A DNA stretch of 64,000 nt from Halorubrum amylolyticum (GTDB lineage: Archaea > Halobacteriota > Halobacteria > Halobacteriales > Haloferacaceae). The stretch is from assembly GCF_004114995.1 (NCBI RefSeq), contig NZ_SDJP01000001.1:372001-436000 (forward strand). Direction: 5' to 3'. The notes below the pieces were generated by a model. The model was not told the origin of the DNA. It saw only the letters and a program-made list of their open reading frames with translations, and did no database searches. A program made the translations under genes and the position numbers. This document shows, one piece after another, positions 31,501 through 40,749 of this stretch. Each line of letters starts with the position of its first letter. Positions within the stretch are counted from its first letter, which is position 1.

Positions 31501-32532
31501 ATGCCAGAAGACGAACTCGAGGACCTCCCCGGAGTCGGCCCCGCCACCGCAGACAAGCTCGTCGAGAACGGATTCGAGAGCTACCAGTCGATCGCCGTCG
31601 CGAGCCCCGGCGAGATGTCGAACACCGCCGATATCGGCGAATCCTCGGCCTCGGACATCATCAACGCCGCCCGCGACGCCGCCGACGTCGGCGGCTTCGA
31701 GACTGGCGTGAGCGTGCTGGAGCGCCGACAGGAGATCGGGAAGCTCTCGTGGCAGATCGACGAGGTCGACGACCTGCTCGGCGGCGGTATCGAGACGCAG
31801 TCGATCACCGAGGTGTACGGCGAGTTCGGGTCCGGCAAGTCGCAGGTGACCCACCAGATGGCGGTCAACGTCCAGCTCCTGCCGGAGAACGGCGGGCTCG
31901 ACGGCGGCTGTATCTTCGTCGACACCGAGGACACGTTCCGTCCGGAGCGGATCGACGACATGGTCCGCGGGCTCGACGACGAGATCCTCGCCGACGAGAT
32001 GGAGCGCCGTGAGATCGAAGGCACGCCGAGCGACGAGGAGGCGATGGAGGAACTGATCGAGGCGTTCTTGGACCAGATTCACGTCGCGAAGGCGTTCAAT
32101 TCCAACCACCAGATCCTGCTGGCCGAGAAGGCCAAGGAGCTCGCCGGCGAGCACGAGGAGAGCGAGTGGCCCGTCCGGATCGTCTGCGTCGACTCGCTGA
32201 CGGCCCACTTCCGCGCGGAGTACGTCGGCCGCGGCGAACTGGCGGAGCGACAGCAGAAGCTCAACAAACACCTCCACGACCTGATGCGGCTCGGCGACCT
32301 GTTCAACACCGCCATCCTCGTCACGAATCAGGTCGCCTCCAATCCCGACTCCTACTTCGGCGACCCGACACAGGCGATCGGCGGTAACATCCTCGGACAC
32401 GCCTCCACGTTCCGGATCTACCTCCGGAAGTCGAAGGGCAACAAGCGGATCGTCCGGCTCGTCGACGCGCCCAACCTCGCCGACGGCGAGGCCGTGATGC
32501 GCGTGCAGGGCGAGGGGCTGAAGCCGGAGTAA
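31501..32532 (+). CDS. radA: DNA repair and recombination protein RadA
   Basis: 343 residues. N-terminal HhH domain ([17 protein letters not shown], about 9-25), then the RecA/Rad51 core with Walker [10 protein letters not shown] at about 107-115 and Walker [15 protein letters not shown]-binding loop 2 contains [20 protein letters not shown]. No intein interrupts the gene, although inteins occur in some haloarchaeal radA genes. RadA forms filaments for strand exchange; Hjc in the same window acts later in that pathway. Confidence 0.97.
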   Translation: MPEDELEDLPGVGPATADKLVENGFESYQSIAVASPGEMSNTADIGESSASDIINAARDAADVGGFETGVSVLERRQEIGKLSWQIDEVDDLLGGGIETQSITEVYGEFGSGKSQVTHQMAVNVQLLPENGGLDGGCIFVDTEDTFRPERIDDMVRGLDDEILADEMERREIEGTPSDEEAMEELIEAFLDQIHVAKAFNSNHQILLAEKAKELAGEHEESEWPVRIVCVDSLTAHFRAEYVGRGELAERQQKLNKHLHDLMRLGDLFNTAILVTNQVASNPDSYFGDPTQAIGGNILGHASTFRIYLRKSKGNKRIVRLVDAPNLADGEAVMRVQGEGLKPE

Positions 32533-33036
32533 TGGCGCTTCTCGCGGAGCGGTCCTCCAAGTCTAGGACCCGTTCGCTTCCGGTCCGCATCGCGATTCGA
32601 ACGGGATTTTCTGGAAAACGCGTCGAATGAGCGACGCCGTGGGGTGTCGGAACCCGGATCGGACGGCGGAGTCCAGATCGGGTTGACAAACGTTATTTTC
32701 TCGGAGAACCGCCCGAGACGCCCGATATCGGGGCAGTCAGGCCGTCGTGCGGTTTTCGCGACGATCGCCGGGGCGGCAAGTATTTCCACCAGCCGCCGCG
32801 CACGGCGCTTTGAGGGCCCGAATCGTCCGATCCGGCAGATATTGACGGTTAGTTAATAACACGTCCGGTCGCTTCGGGCGCAAATATTGCTGCCGACTTC
32901 CGAGACATATGACCTTATACAACATTGACGTATCCTTATATTGAACGCTTCCCGTATCATCAACGATATTTTTTGTGAAACTCAACTCAAATGTTTATAT
33001 ACTACCGTTCACCGTTGTCGAGACGTGATTCAGAAC
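32533..33036. other. Long AT-rich intergenic region upstream of the ammonium transporter
   Basis: About 500 bp without a credible protein gene. Its right half (about 32845-33010) is far more AT-rich than the rest of the window. It contains two ccttata boxes 21 bp apart (32913 and 32934), a T-tract at 32969-32974 and the TATA box of amt. Probably a regulatory region for nitrogen-responsive transcription; the left half holds nothing recognisable beyond short T-tracts after radA that could serve as its terminator. Confidence 0.5.
32994..33001 (+). promoter_or_regulatory. TATA box of the amt transcript
   Basis: tttatata, the best archaeal TATA match in the window. A start site about 25 bp downstream (near 33025) would leave a leader of about 70 nt before the amt GTG, containing the 20-codon ORF at 33037. 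Confidence 0.6.
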
Positions 33037-33099
33037 ATGAACACGGGCGAAATGCGCAGTTCGAAGGACGTATGTTCAGTTGAGGTGTTCGGGTCGTGA
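33037..33099 (+). CDS. Upstream ORF of 20 codons overlapping amt start
   Basis: ATG 33037 to TGA 33097-33099, encoding [20 protein letters not shown]. Its stop overlaps the amt start as GTGA, in a different frame. The arrangement is the same as in translationally coupled genes and would place terminating ribosomes exactly on the amt GTG. Whether the peptide is made or only aids coupling cannot be told. Confidence 0.35.
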   Translation: MNTGEMRSSKDVCSVEVFGS

Positions 33100-34775
33100 C
33101 GGCCGGCGTACTCGCGAGCATCGATCCGAGCGTCCTCGCTGAGGGCGTGAACCTGATGTGGGTCGCCGTGGTCTGTTTCCTGATCTTCTTCATGCACGCC
33201 GGGTTCGCGATGCTGGAGGCCGGGCAGGTACGCGCGAAGAACGTCGCGAACCAGCTCACGAAGAATCTCCTCACGTGGGGGGTCGGCGTTCTCGTGTACT
33301 TCCTGATCGGCTTCGGGATCGAAGGCGTCGCCGGCGGCGGCGGATTCTCTCCGGCGTCGGCCCTCAGCGACGGCGGTTGGGTCAACAGCTGGCTGTTCGG
33401 TGCCGTCTTCGCGATGACGGCGGCGACGATCGTCTCCGGGGCGGTCGCCGGCCGCGCGAAGCTCCGCGCGTACGTGGCGTACACGGTCGCCATCTCCGCG
33501 GTCATCTACCCGGTCGTCGCGGGCATCACTTGGGGCGGCGGCTTCCTTGGCGGCGCCGGCCTCGGCTTCACCGACTTCGCGGGCGGGATGATCGTCCACG
33601 GCGTCGGCGGTATCGCCGGCCTCACCGCGGCGTACATGCTCGGACCGCGCATGGACCGCTACGCCGAGGACGGCTCCACGAACGTCATCCCCGGTCACTC
33701 GATGACGTTCGCGGTGCTCGGCACCCTTGTCTTGGCGTTCGGCTGGTACGGATTCAACGTCGGGACGACCGCGACCGTCTTCTCGGTCACGGAGTCCGGC
33801 GAACTCGCGCTCGGCGGCTACTCGGCGGTCGGCCGCGTCTCCCTGACGACGACGCTCGGCATGGGTGCCGGGGCCGTCGGCGCGGCGCTCGGCTCGATGT
33901 CCCTCACGAAGAAGGTCGACACCCTGTACGTCGCCAACGGCGTGCTGGCGGGGCTCGTCGCCGTCACCGGCACCGCCAACGCGATCACCTGGTGGGGCGC
34001 CATCGCGGTCGCGCTGATCTGCGGGCTCCAGCTCCCGCTCGTGTTCGAGTTCGTCTCGGACAAGATGAAGATCGACGACGTGTGCGCGGTGTTCCCGGTT
34101 CACGGCTCCGCGGGGGTCATCGGCGTCCTCGCGCTGCCGTTCATCCACGTCGACGGCTTCTCCGTGGACCTGCTCGTCTCGCAGGTGATCGGCGTCGTCG
34201 TCATCACCGCGTGGACGGTCGTCGCGACCGCCGTGGTGTTCGGCGCGTTCAAGGCCGTCGGTCAGGCCCGCGTCACCCCCGACCACGAGCGCGACGGGCT
34301 CGACGTCAGCGAACACGGCGTCGAGACGTACCCCGAGTTCGGCAAGGCCAACGTCGCGACCGACGGCGGCCCCTCCGTCGTCGACACCACCGACGAGTCC
34401 CCGCGCGCCGACGGCGGCGAGGAGGCGGGCTCGGAGATCAAGATGGTCACGGCGGTCGTCCGTCCCGACAAGCTCGGGGCCATCAAGCAGGCGCTCGCGG
34501 AGATCAACGCGCCCTCGCTCACCGTGACGAACGTCTCGGGCCGGGGCAGCCAGCCCGCGAAGACGGGCCAGTGGCGCGGCGAGGAGTTCACGGTGGACCT
34601 CCACCAGAAGGTGAAGGTCGACGTGGTCGTCGCCGACATCCCGGCCGACGAGGTCGCGGACGCGATCGCCGACGCCGCGAAGACCGGCGAGCCCGGCGAC
34701 GGCAAGGTGTTCATCCTCCCGGTCGAGGACGCGCTGCAGGTCCGTACGGGCGCGACCGGCCCGGAGGCGGTGTAG
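33096..34775 (+). CDS. amt: Ammonium transporter fused to a P-II regulatory domain
   Basis: 559 residues. Residues 1-390 are an Amt channel with about 11 helices. The twin pore histidines are in MIVHGVGG (about H168) and FPVHGSAG (H336). An acidic linker (about 395-447) leads to a complete P-II/GlnK domain from 448 ([13 protein letters not shown]) with T-loop [20 protein letters not shown]. The residue aligned with the uridylylated Tyr51 of E. coli GlnB is W493. In separate systems GlnK plugs the Amt pore when nitrogen is plentiful; here plug and pore are one chain. GTG start, overlapping the upstream ORF. Confidence 0.93.
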   Translation: MTAGVLASIDPSVLAEGVNLMWVAVVCFLIFFMHAGFAMLEAGQVRAKNVANQLTKNLLTWGVGVLVYFLIGFGIEGVAGGGGFSPASALSDGGWVNSWLFGAVFAMTAATIVSGAVAGRAKLRAYVAYTVAISAVIYPVVAGITWGGGFLGGAGLGFTDFAGGMIVHGVGGIAGLTAAYMLGPRMDRYAEDGSTNVIPGHSMTFAVLGTLVLAFGWYGFNVGTTATVFSVTESGELALGGYSAVGRVSLTTTLGMGAGAVGAALGSMSLTKKVDTLYVANGVLAGLVAVTGTANAITWWGAIAVALICGLQLPLVFEFVSDKMKIDDVCAVFPVHGSAGVIGVLALPFIHVDGFSVDLLVSQVIGVVVITAWTVVATAVVFGAFKAVGQARVTPDHERDGLDVSEHGVETYPEFGKANVATDGGPSVVDTTDESPRADGGEEAGSEIKMVTAVVRPDKLGAIKQALAEINAPSLTVTNVSGRGSQPAKTGQWRGEEFTVDLHQKVKVDVVVADIPADEVADAIADAAKTGEPGDGKVFILPVEDALQVRTGATGPEAV

Positions 34776-34982
34776 GGCCGGAGCGTCGGCTTCGAGATTT
34801 CGCCGACGAACAACGCGAAGAAACGACGGACGCGACGGCGGCTTTCGGCTGACGCCTTTTCCGCGACGCCACGGCACCCAGCGACCGCGTCGCTCGCGGT
34901 CTCCGGCGGGGGTCCGGCGCTCCTTCGCCCCTCGTCGCCCGGTTCGGCAACAACTTTCACGCTCCCGACCGAACGCCGGGAC

Positions 34983-36320
34983 ATGAACCACGAGCGCTCT
35001 CGCGGGCTGTACGACCGCGCGCTGTCGGTCACGCCCGGCGGCGTCAACTCTTCCGTCCGCGCGACGATGCCGCACCCGTTCTTCGTCGAGCGCGGGGACG
35101 GAGGCCACGTGATCGACGCCGACGGCAACCGCTACGTCGACTGGGTGATGGGGTACGGGCCGCTGCTGTACGGCCACGACCTCCCGGAGCCGGTCGAGGC
35201 GGCCATCCAGTCGCACGTCGCCGCGGGGCCGATGTACGGCGCGCCCACCGAGATCGAGGTCGAACACGCGGAGTTCGTGGCGCGGCACGTCCCGAGCGTG
35301 GAATCGATCCGGTTCGTCAACTCCGGGACGGAGGCGACCGTTTCGGCGGTGCGGCTCGCCCGCGGCCACACCGACCGCGACAAGATCGTCGTCATGCAGG
35401 GCGGCTACCACGGCGCCCAGGAGTCGACGCTCGTGGAGGGGTCGCCGGGGGACGCCCACCCCTCGACGAAGGGAATTCCGGAGTCGTTCGCCGAGCACAC
35501 CCTCCCGATCCCGTTCAACGACCCGCAGGCGGCGAAGGAGGTGTTCGCGGAACACGGCGACGACATCGCGGCGGTCCTCGTCGAACCGATCCTCGCAAAT
35601 ACGGGGATCGTCACCCCGATCGACGGGTACCACGAGACGCTCCGAGACCTGTGTGACGACCACGGTTCCCTCCTCGTCTTCGACGAGGTGATCACCGGGT
35701 TCCGCGTGGGCGGACTCGGCTGCGCGCAGTCGAAGTTCGGCGTCACGCCGGACGTGACGACGTTCGGCAAGATCATCGGCGGGGGGTTCCCGGTCGGCGC
35801 GATCGGCGGGAAGGCGGAGATAATCGAGGAGTTCACGCCCGCGGGCGACGTGTTCCAGTCCGGGACCTTCTCCGGGCATCCGGTGACGATGGCCGCCGGG
35901 AAGGCCACGCTGGAGTACGCCGCCGAGAACGACGTGTACGAGCACGTCAACCGCCTCGGCCGGAGGCTCCGCGAGGGAATCGCCGAGATCTGCGCGGAGC
36001 GCGCGCCCGAGTACACCGTCGTCGGCACCGACTCGATGTTCAAGACGATCTTCACCCGCGAGGCGCCCGACGATCCGGACGCCTGCTGTCCCGGCGGCTG
36101 TCGGCAGGACCCCGACTGCGACCGCTACGACGGCTGTCCGAAGAACGGCGCCGATGTCGCTAACGCCGCCACCGACCGCTGGGAGCGCGTGTTCTGGCAG
36201 GAGATGAAAGAGCAGGGCGTGTTCCTCACCGCCAACCAGTTCGAGTGCCAGTTCGCCTCGTACGCGCACACGGAGGAAGACGTGGAGGAGACGCTGGCGG
36301 CGTACCGGGAGGCGCTGTAG
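34983..36320 (+). CDS. hemL: Glutamate-1-semialdehyde 2,1-aminomutase
   Basis: 445 residues, PLP fold type I. The PLP lysine is in [18 protein letters not shown] and the cofactor Asp in [12 protein letters not shown]. It makes 5-aminolevulinate for heme and cobalamin by the C5 pathway. A cysteine-rich insertion ([12 protein letters not shown] then YDGCPKNG, five or six Cys in about 22 residues) occurs near residues 361-383, before the conserved [12 protein letters not shown]. Bacterial HemL lacks this. It may bind metal. No hemA lies adjacent. Confidence 0.94.
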   Translation: MNHERSRGLYDRALSVTPGGVNSSVRATMPHPFFVERGDGGHVIDADGNRYVDWVMGYGPLLYGHDLPEPVEAAIQSHVAAGPMYGAPTEIEVEHAEFVARHVPSVESIRFVNSGTEATVSAVRLARGHTDRDKIVVMQGGYHGAQESTLVEGSPGDAHPSTKGIPESFAEHTLPIPFNDPQAAKEVFAEHGDDIAAVLVEPILANTGIVTPIDGYHETLRDLCDDHGSLLVFDEVITGFRVGGLGCAQSKFGVTPDVTTFGKIIGGGFPVGAIGGKAEIIEEFTPAGDVFQSGTFSGHPVTMAAGKATLEYAAENDVYEHVNRLGRRLREGIAEICAERAPEYTVVGTDSMFKTIFTREAPDDPDACCPGGCRQDPDCDRYDGCPKNGADVANAATDRWERVFWQEMKEQGVFLTANQFECQFASYAHTEEDVEETLAAYREAL

Positions 36321-36620
36321 CCGGCGCCTCCGGGCGGCAAACGTTGCGATCGGCCGTCAGGTGCGGAATCTTTTTATACCGAAACTCGGGTAGATACACG
36401 TGATGACCGCGGAGGCTCGTCTCGACGCCGCCCTCGTCCGAGGCCGACGAGCCCCGCGACCGCGACGAGGCGTCCGACCGCCGCGACCGGCTTCCGGCGC
36501 GGCGCGACGACCGGCCCCTTCGGGCCAGTAACCTTCCTCCCTCGTCGCGTTCGCGCCGTTCCGTTCCGGAGAGTGACAGCTACATCCGTCCGTAGCGTCG
36601 CCGCCGCCATTTTCTTACAA

Positions 36621-36628
36621 TATTTAAA
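36621..36628 (+). promoter_or_regulatory. TATA-like box of argG
   Basis: tatttaaa 40 bp before the argG ATG. A second AT-rich stretch, gaatttaag at 36634, is closer to the leaderless spacing. Either could drive the arginine cluster. Confidence 0.5.
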
Positions 36629-36645
36629 CCGGTGAATTTAAGGGA

Positions 36646-36659
36646 TAGAGTCTACTCTA
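36646..36659. promoter_or_regulatory. Perfect 14-bp palindrome before argG
   Basis: TAGAGT-CT-ACTCTA, arms of 6 bp with a 2-bp centre, ending 8 bp before the argG ATG and lying between the TATA box and the start codon. The position would allow a bound dimeric repressor to block transcription initiation or early elongation. Confidence 0.5.
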
Positions 36660-36667
36660 CTCCGGTA

Positions 36668-37894
36668 ATGGCAACCGTTGCACTCGCGTTCAGTGGGGGA
36701 CTCGACACGACCGTCTGCGTGCCGCTGTTAAAAGAGGAGTACGGCTACGACGAGGTCATCGGCGTCAACGTCGACGTCGGGCAGCCGACCGAGGAGTTCG
36801 ACGAGGCGGAGGAGACCGCTGAGGCGCTCGGGCTCGACATCCACGTCGTCGACGCGAAAGCGGAGTTCGCGGACCTGTGTTACGACGCGGTGAAGGCGAA
36901 CGCGACGTATCAGGGCTATCCGCTCGGAACCGCCCTCGCGCGCCCGGTCATCGCCGAGGCCATCTTGGGCGTCGCCGAGGAGCAGGGCTGTGACGCCATC
37001 GCGCACGGCTGCACGGGGAAGGGGAACGACCAGCTCCGGTTCGAGGCCGTCTGGCGCGGCTCCGACCTAGAGGTCATCGCCCCCGTCCGCGAGCTCGGGC
37101 TCACCCGCGAGTGGGAGATCGACTACGCCGCCGAGAAGGACCTGCCCGTCGAGGCCGGCGATGGCGGCGTCTGGTCCATCGACGAGAACATCTGGTCGCG
37201 CGCGGTCGAGGGCGGCGAGCTGGAGGACCCGAACTACGAGCCGCCGGCGGACATCTACGAGTGGACCGCGGAGCCGGAGGGCGAGACCACCATCGAGGTC
37301 GCCTTCGAGGAGGGTGTCCCGGTCGCGGTCGACGGCGAGGAGATGGACCCGGTCCCGCTCATTCAGCACCTCAACGAGTACGCCGGCGGCTACGGCATCG
37401 GCCGCACCGACGTGATGGAGGACCGCATGCTCGGGCTGAAGGTGCGCGAGAACTACGAGCACCCGGCCGCGACCGTCCTGCTGACGGCTCACCAGGCCCT
37501 CGAAGACCTCGTGCTCACGAAGAACGAGCGCTCCTTCAAGAAGGGGATCGAGCAGGAGTGGTCCGAGAAGGCGTACCAGGGGCTCGTCTTCGCCCCCGTC
37601 GTCGACGCGCTCGACGCGTTCATCGACGAGACGCAGGACGTGGTGACGGGCACGGCCACCGTGAAGGTCTCGGGGGGCAACTGCCGCGTCGTCGCCCGCG
37701 ACTCCGAGTACGCCGTCTACTCCGAGGAGATGGCCTCCTTCAACACCGAGGACGTGGCCGGCATCGCGCAGGAGGACGCCACGGGCGTCGCGAAGTACCA
37801 CGGGCTGCAGGAGCGCCTCGCCAACGACGTGAAGAAGTCGGTCTCGAAGCCTGAACTGGCCACTGACGGCTCCGGCGAGACGGACGAGAACTAA
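36668..37894 (+). CDS. argG: Argininosuccinate synthase
   Basis: 408 residues. The ATP pyrophosphatase P-loop is AFSGGLDTTV near the N-terminus. HGCTGKGNDQLRFE and the citrulline/aspartate-binding residues are present. It joins citrulline and aspartate using ATP. First gene of the arginine cluster; its stop codon is immediately followed by the argH ATG, with no spacer. An in-frame start further up (36632) would include the palindrome and is less likely. Confidence 0.97.
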   Translation: MATVALAFSGGLDTTVCVPLLKEEYGYDEVIGVNVDVGQPTEEFDEAEETAEALGLDIHVVDAKAEFADLCYDAVKANATYQGYPLGTALARPVIAEAILGVAEEQGCDAIAHGCTGKGNDQLRFEAVWRGSDLEVIAPVRELGLTREWEIDYAAEKDLPVEAGDGGVWSIDENIWSRAVEGGELEDPNYEPPADIYEWTAEPEGETTIEVAFEEGVPVAVDGEEMDPVPLIQHLNEYAGGYGIGRTDVMEDRMLGLKVRENYEHPAATVLLTAHQALEDLVLTKNERSFKKGIEQEWSEKAYQGLVFAPVVDALDAFIDETQDVVTGTATVKVSGGNCRVVARDSEYAVYSEEMASFNTEDVAGIAQEDATGVAKYHGLQERLANDVKKSVSKPELATDGSGETDEN

Positions 37895-39367
37895 ATGACC
37901 GACGACGATCCCGGCACGGCCGTCCGCCGCGACCGCTTCAGCGGCGGCCCCGCCCGCGAGTTCCTGTCGAGCCTCGCCGCCGACGCGGCGATCTTCGAGG
38001 CCGACCTCGCGGTCGACCGCGCGCACACGGTGATGCTCGCCGAGCGGGGGATCGTCGATAGCGCGGTCGCCGGCGAGATACTCGCGGCGCTCGACGACGT
38101 GGAGGAAGCCGGCCACGCCGAGTTGCCCGACGGCGAGGACGTTCACGAGGCGATCGAGACGGCCGTGATCGACCGGATCGGGCCGGACGGCGGGCGGATG
38201 CACACCGCCCGCTCGCGCAACGACGAGGTGGCGACCTGCATCCGGTACCGCCTTCGCGAGGACCTGCTCGCCGCCGCCGAAGCCACGATCGCGCTCCGCG
38301 AGGCGCTCGTCGACGTGGCGAGCGAGCACGCGGAGACGGTGATGCCCGGCTACACGCACCTCCAGCCGGCCCAGCCGACGACGGTCGCGCACTACCTCCT
38401 GTCGTACGAGGGCGGGGTCGCCCGCGACACCGAGCGCCTGCTCGACGCGTACGACCGGGTCGACCGGTCGCCGCTCGGCGCGGCCGCGTTCGCGGGGACG
38501 CCCTTCGACGTCGACCGCGACCGGACCGCCGAACTGCTCGGGTTCGACGGGACCGTCCGGAACTCGACCGACGCGGCGTCGGCGCGCGACTTCCTCGCGG
38601 AGGGGTCGACCGCGTGCGCGACGCTCGCGACGACGCTGTCGGGGCTCGCGGAGGATCTCGTCCTCTTCTCGAACAAGGGGTTCGTGGAGCTGTCGGACGC
38701 GTACGCCTCCACCTCCTCGATCATGCCCCAGAAGAAGAACCCCGACACGCTGGAGCTGACCCGCGGCGTCGCCGGCGACGCGATCGGCGAGGCGACGGGG
38801 ACGCTGAGCCTGCTGAAGGGGCTCCCGCGCGCGTACAACCGCGACCTCCAGCGCGCCCACGCGGGCGTGTTCGAGATCGCGGACGACGTGCGCGAGGCGA
38901 CCGAGGTCGCCGCGGGCGCGGTCGCGACCGCCGACTGGGACGAGGAGACGCTCGCGGACGCCGCGGGCGAGGGCTTCTCGACGGCGACGGGCGTGGCCGA
39001 CCTGCTCGCGATGGACGGGATGCCCTTCCGGACCGCCCACGAGATCGTCGCGACCGCCGCCGAGACCGTCTCGGACGACGACTCACCGGCCGCCGCGGCC
39101 GCAAAAGTTGACGAGGCCGCTCGAAAGGTGACGGGCGAGCCCCTCTCGGCGCACGTGAGCCGCGAGGACGTGGAGTCCGCGCTCGACCCCGCCGCCAGCG
39201 TCGCGAGCCGCGACTCCGCCGGGGGACCCGCCCCCGAGGCGGTCGCCGACGAGGTCGCGACCGCGGAGGCCGGGAACGAGACCGACGCCGCGGCGCTCGC
39301 CGACGAGCGGGAGTCGCTCGCGGCGGCGGCGGAACTGCTCGACGCGGAGGTGGACTCGTATGCGTGA
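37895..39367 (+). CDS. argH: Argininosuccinate lyase
   Basis: 490 residues of the fumarase/aspartase superfamily. The signature loop STSSIMPQKKNPD carries the catalytic Ser. The conserved TARSRNDEVATCIRYRLRE and GYTHLQPAQPTTVAHYL are also present. It releases fumarate and arginine. The C-terminal ~60 residues are Ala/Glu/Asp-rich. The ATG directly abuts the argG stop. Confidence 0.96.
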   Translation: MTDDDPGTAVRRDRFSGGPAREFLSSLAADAAIFEADLAVDRAHTVMLAERGIVDSAVAGEILAALDDVEEAGHAELPDGEDVHEAIETAVIDRIGPDGGRMHTARSRNDEVATCIRYRLREDLLAAAEATIALREALVDVASEHAETVMPGYTHLQPAQPTTVAHYLLSYEGGVARDTERLLDAYDRVDRSPLGAAAFAGTPFDVDRDRTAELLGFDGTVRNSTDAASARDFLAEGSTACATLATTLSGLAEDLVLFSNKGFVELSDAYASTSSIMPQKKNPDTLELTRGVAGDAIGEATGTLSLLKGLPRAYNRDLQRAHAGVFEIADDVREATEVAAGAVATADWDEETLADAAGEGFSTATGVADLLAMDGMPFRTAHEIVATAAETVSDDDSPAAAAAKVDEAARKVTGEPLSAHVSREDVESALDPAASVASRDSAGGPAPEAVADEVATAEAGNETDAAALADERESLAAAAELLDAEVDSYA

Positions 39368-39625
39368 GTCGACGACGACCGCCGCGGGGCAGCGGCTGCG
39401 ACCGCCGCGACCACCGCGACGACCGGCGCCGTCGACGGTCGATCCGCGACCGCCGACGACGCCGCCGTCCCCGCGAGGGGACACACTAACTACTGGAATC
39501 TGACATCGGATTTCACACGGCGGTTATGCGACCGAATTTCGTCCGTTAGCGGGTAGTCTATTTATTGTAAATCAAACTACAAGTTCGAAGGGTTTATGCG
39601 GGTTCACGGCCGAGTGGGTGGTACG
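39368..39625. other. Intergenic region between argH and lysW
   Basis: About 260 bp. The left half is GC-rich with no credible gene. The right half is AT-rich and includes ctatttattgtaaatc near 39558-39573 and gtttatgcggg near 39592, either of which may be the promoter for lysW and the genes after it. This would split the arginine cluster into argGH and lysW-argF transcripts. Confidence 0.45.
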
Positions 39626-39814
39626 ATGACGAGCGACACTGACCCGGTGCTGGCAGAGGACCCGATCACGGGCGAAGAGATCGAGCTTCCGGCCGACGTC
39701 GAGGTCGGCGAGATCATCGACAGCCCGGTCACCGGGACCGAGCTGGAGGTCATCTCGCTGGACCCCGTCGTGTTGGAGGAGGCACCCGAACTCGAGGAGG
39801 ACTGGGGCGAGTAG
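39626..39814 (+). CDS. lysW: LysW-type amino-group carrier protein lacking zinc cysteines
   Basis: 62 residues. Alignment by eye to Thermus LysW is gapless through the body: DPITGEEIEL for CPECGAELRL, SPVTGTELEV for CEDCGAELEV, SLDPVVLE for GLDPLRLE, and the terminal EDWGE is retained. The C-terminal Glu gamma-carboxyl is the attachment point for glutamate or aminoadipate. All four zinc-ligand cysteines are replaced (D12, T15, S33, T36). Function as carrier is supported by the adjacent argX/lysX, argC, argB, argD and lysK genes. The ATG at 39626 is preferred to the GTG-free upstream extension. Confidence 0.9.
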   Translation: MTSDTDPVLAEDPITGEEIELPADVEVGEIIDSPVTGTELEVISLDPVVLEEAPELEEDWGE

Positions 39815-39855
39815 ATGGCGACGACCGCCACGACCGCGACACGCGAGTGGTCGAC

Positions 39856-40749
39856 ATGCAAATAGGCATCCTCTACTCGCGGATCCGGAAAGACGAGAAG
39901 CTGCTGCTCGGCGAACTCCGCGAGCGCGGCCACGAGGTCACCAAGATCGACGTGCGCAAGGAACGGTTCGGGTTGGAATCGACCACCGCCGACGTCGCCG
40001 ACCTCGATCTGGTCGTCGACCGCTGTCTGTCGACGAGCCGGTCGCTGTACGCGACCAAGTTCCTCGACAGCTACGGCGTTCCCGTTATCAACTCCCCCGA
40101 GACGGGCGACGTCTGCGCCGACAAGGCGAAGAACTCGCTCGCGCTCGCGGAGGCCGACATCCCCACCCCGGCGACGGAGGTGGCGTTCACCAAGGAGGCC
40201 GCGATGGAGGCCATCGAGGAGTTCGGCTACCCCTGCGTGCTCAAGCCCGTCGTCGGCTCGTGGGGCCGGCTGATGGCGAAGATAGACACGCGGAACGCCG
40301 CTGAGGCGATCTTAGAGCACAAGGAGACGCTCGGCCACTACGAACACAAGGTGTTCTACGTCCAGGAGTTCGTCGACAAGCCCGGTCGCGATATCCGCGT
40401 GGTGGCGGTCGACGGCGAGCCGGTCGCCGCGATGACGCGGTCGTCCGACCACTGGCTCACGAACGCCGCGAAGGGCGGCGAGACGAAGTCGTTCGACCTC
40501 GACGACCGCGCGCTCGATCTGGTCGAGCGCGCCTCGGCGGCGGTCGGGGGCGGCATGCTCGGCGTCGACCTGATGGAGGTGGGCGGCACCGGCTCCGGCG
40601 AGTACACCGTCCACGAGGTGAACCACACGGTCGAGTTCAAGGCGCTCGACTCGGCCACCGACGTCGACGTGCCCGCGAAGGTCGTCGACTGGCTGGAGGC
40701 GAAGGCGGCCGCGGCGGCCGACGACGACGCCGCGGAGGCACGCACATGA
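39856..40749 (+). CDS. argX: Glutamate/aminoadipate-LysW ligase ArgX/LysX
   Basis: 297 residues, ATP-grasp of the RimK/LysX family. KPVVGSWGRLMAKID (ATP loop), VQEFVDKPGRDIRVVAVDG and EVNHTVEFKALD (metal site, with the N-H-T-V-E-F motif typical of LysX/ArgX) are visible. It attaches glutamate, or possibly alpha-aminoadipate as well, to the terminal Glu of LysW. It follows lysW by 41 bp, and its stop overlaps the argC ATG (ATGA). Confidence 0.94.
   Translation: MQIGILYSRIRKDEKLLLGELRERGHEVTKIDVRKERFGLESTTADVADLDLVVDRCLSTSRSLYATKFLDSYGVPVINSPETGDVCADKAKNSLALAEADIPTPATEVAFTKEAAMEAIEEFGYPCVLKPVVGSWGRLMAKIDTRNAAEAILEHKETLGHYEHKVFYVQEFVDKPGRDIRVVAVDGEPVAAMTRSSDHWLTNAAKGGETKSFDLDDRALDLVERASAAVGGGMLGVDLMEVGGTGSGEYTVHEVNHTVEFKALDSATDVDVPAKVVDWLEAKAAAAADDDAAEART

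Larger units (their letters stand above)
36321..36667. other. Intergenic region before argG with two possible promoters
   Basis: A TATA-like tttttatac at 36371-36379 lies about 28 bp before an ATG at 36402 that opens a 43-codon Arg/Pro-rich ORF. One frame over, the sequence reads as acidic haloarchaeal-style protein (SSEADEPRDRDEASD), so this may be a decayed or frameshifted small gene. Two hairpins follow: CCGCG/CGCGG with inner CCGG arms near 36472-36493, and GGCCC/GGGCC near 36514-36527. The argG promoter and palindrome lie at the right end. Confidence 0.4.

Noticed and set aside
32845..33010. The AT-rich stretch as an origin or transferred island
   Set aside because: It is short, has no initiator gene or repeats around it, and fits a promoter region of the ammonium transporter.
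33030..36269. A 1079-codon minus-strand open frame opposite amt and hemL
   Set aside because: High GC removes stops from the antisense frame. The product is Arg/His/Val-rich without motifs, while both sense genes are strong matches to known families.
36402..36533. A confident arginine leader peptide
   Set aside because: The Arg richness can be produced by reading an acidic frame one base off, so it is reported only as a tentative finding.
39360..39500. A 46-codon Pro/Arg ORF overlapping the end of argH
   Set aside because: No promoter and composition typical of an out-of-frame GC-rich stretch.
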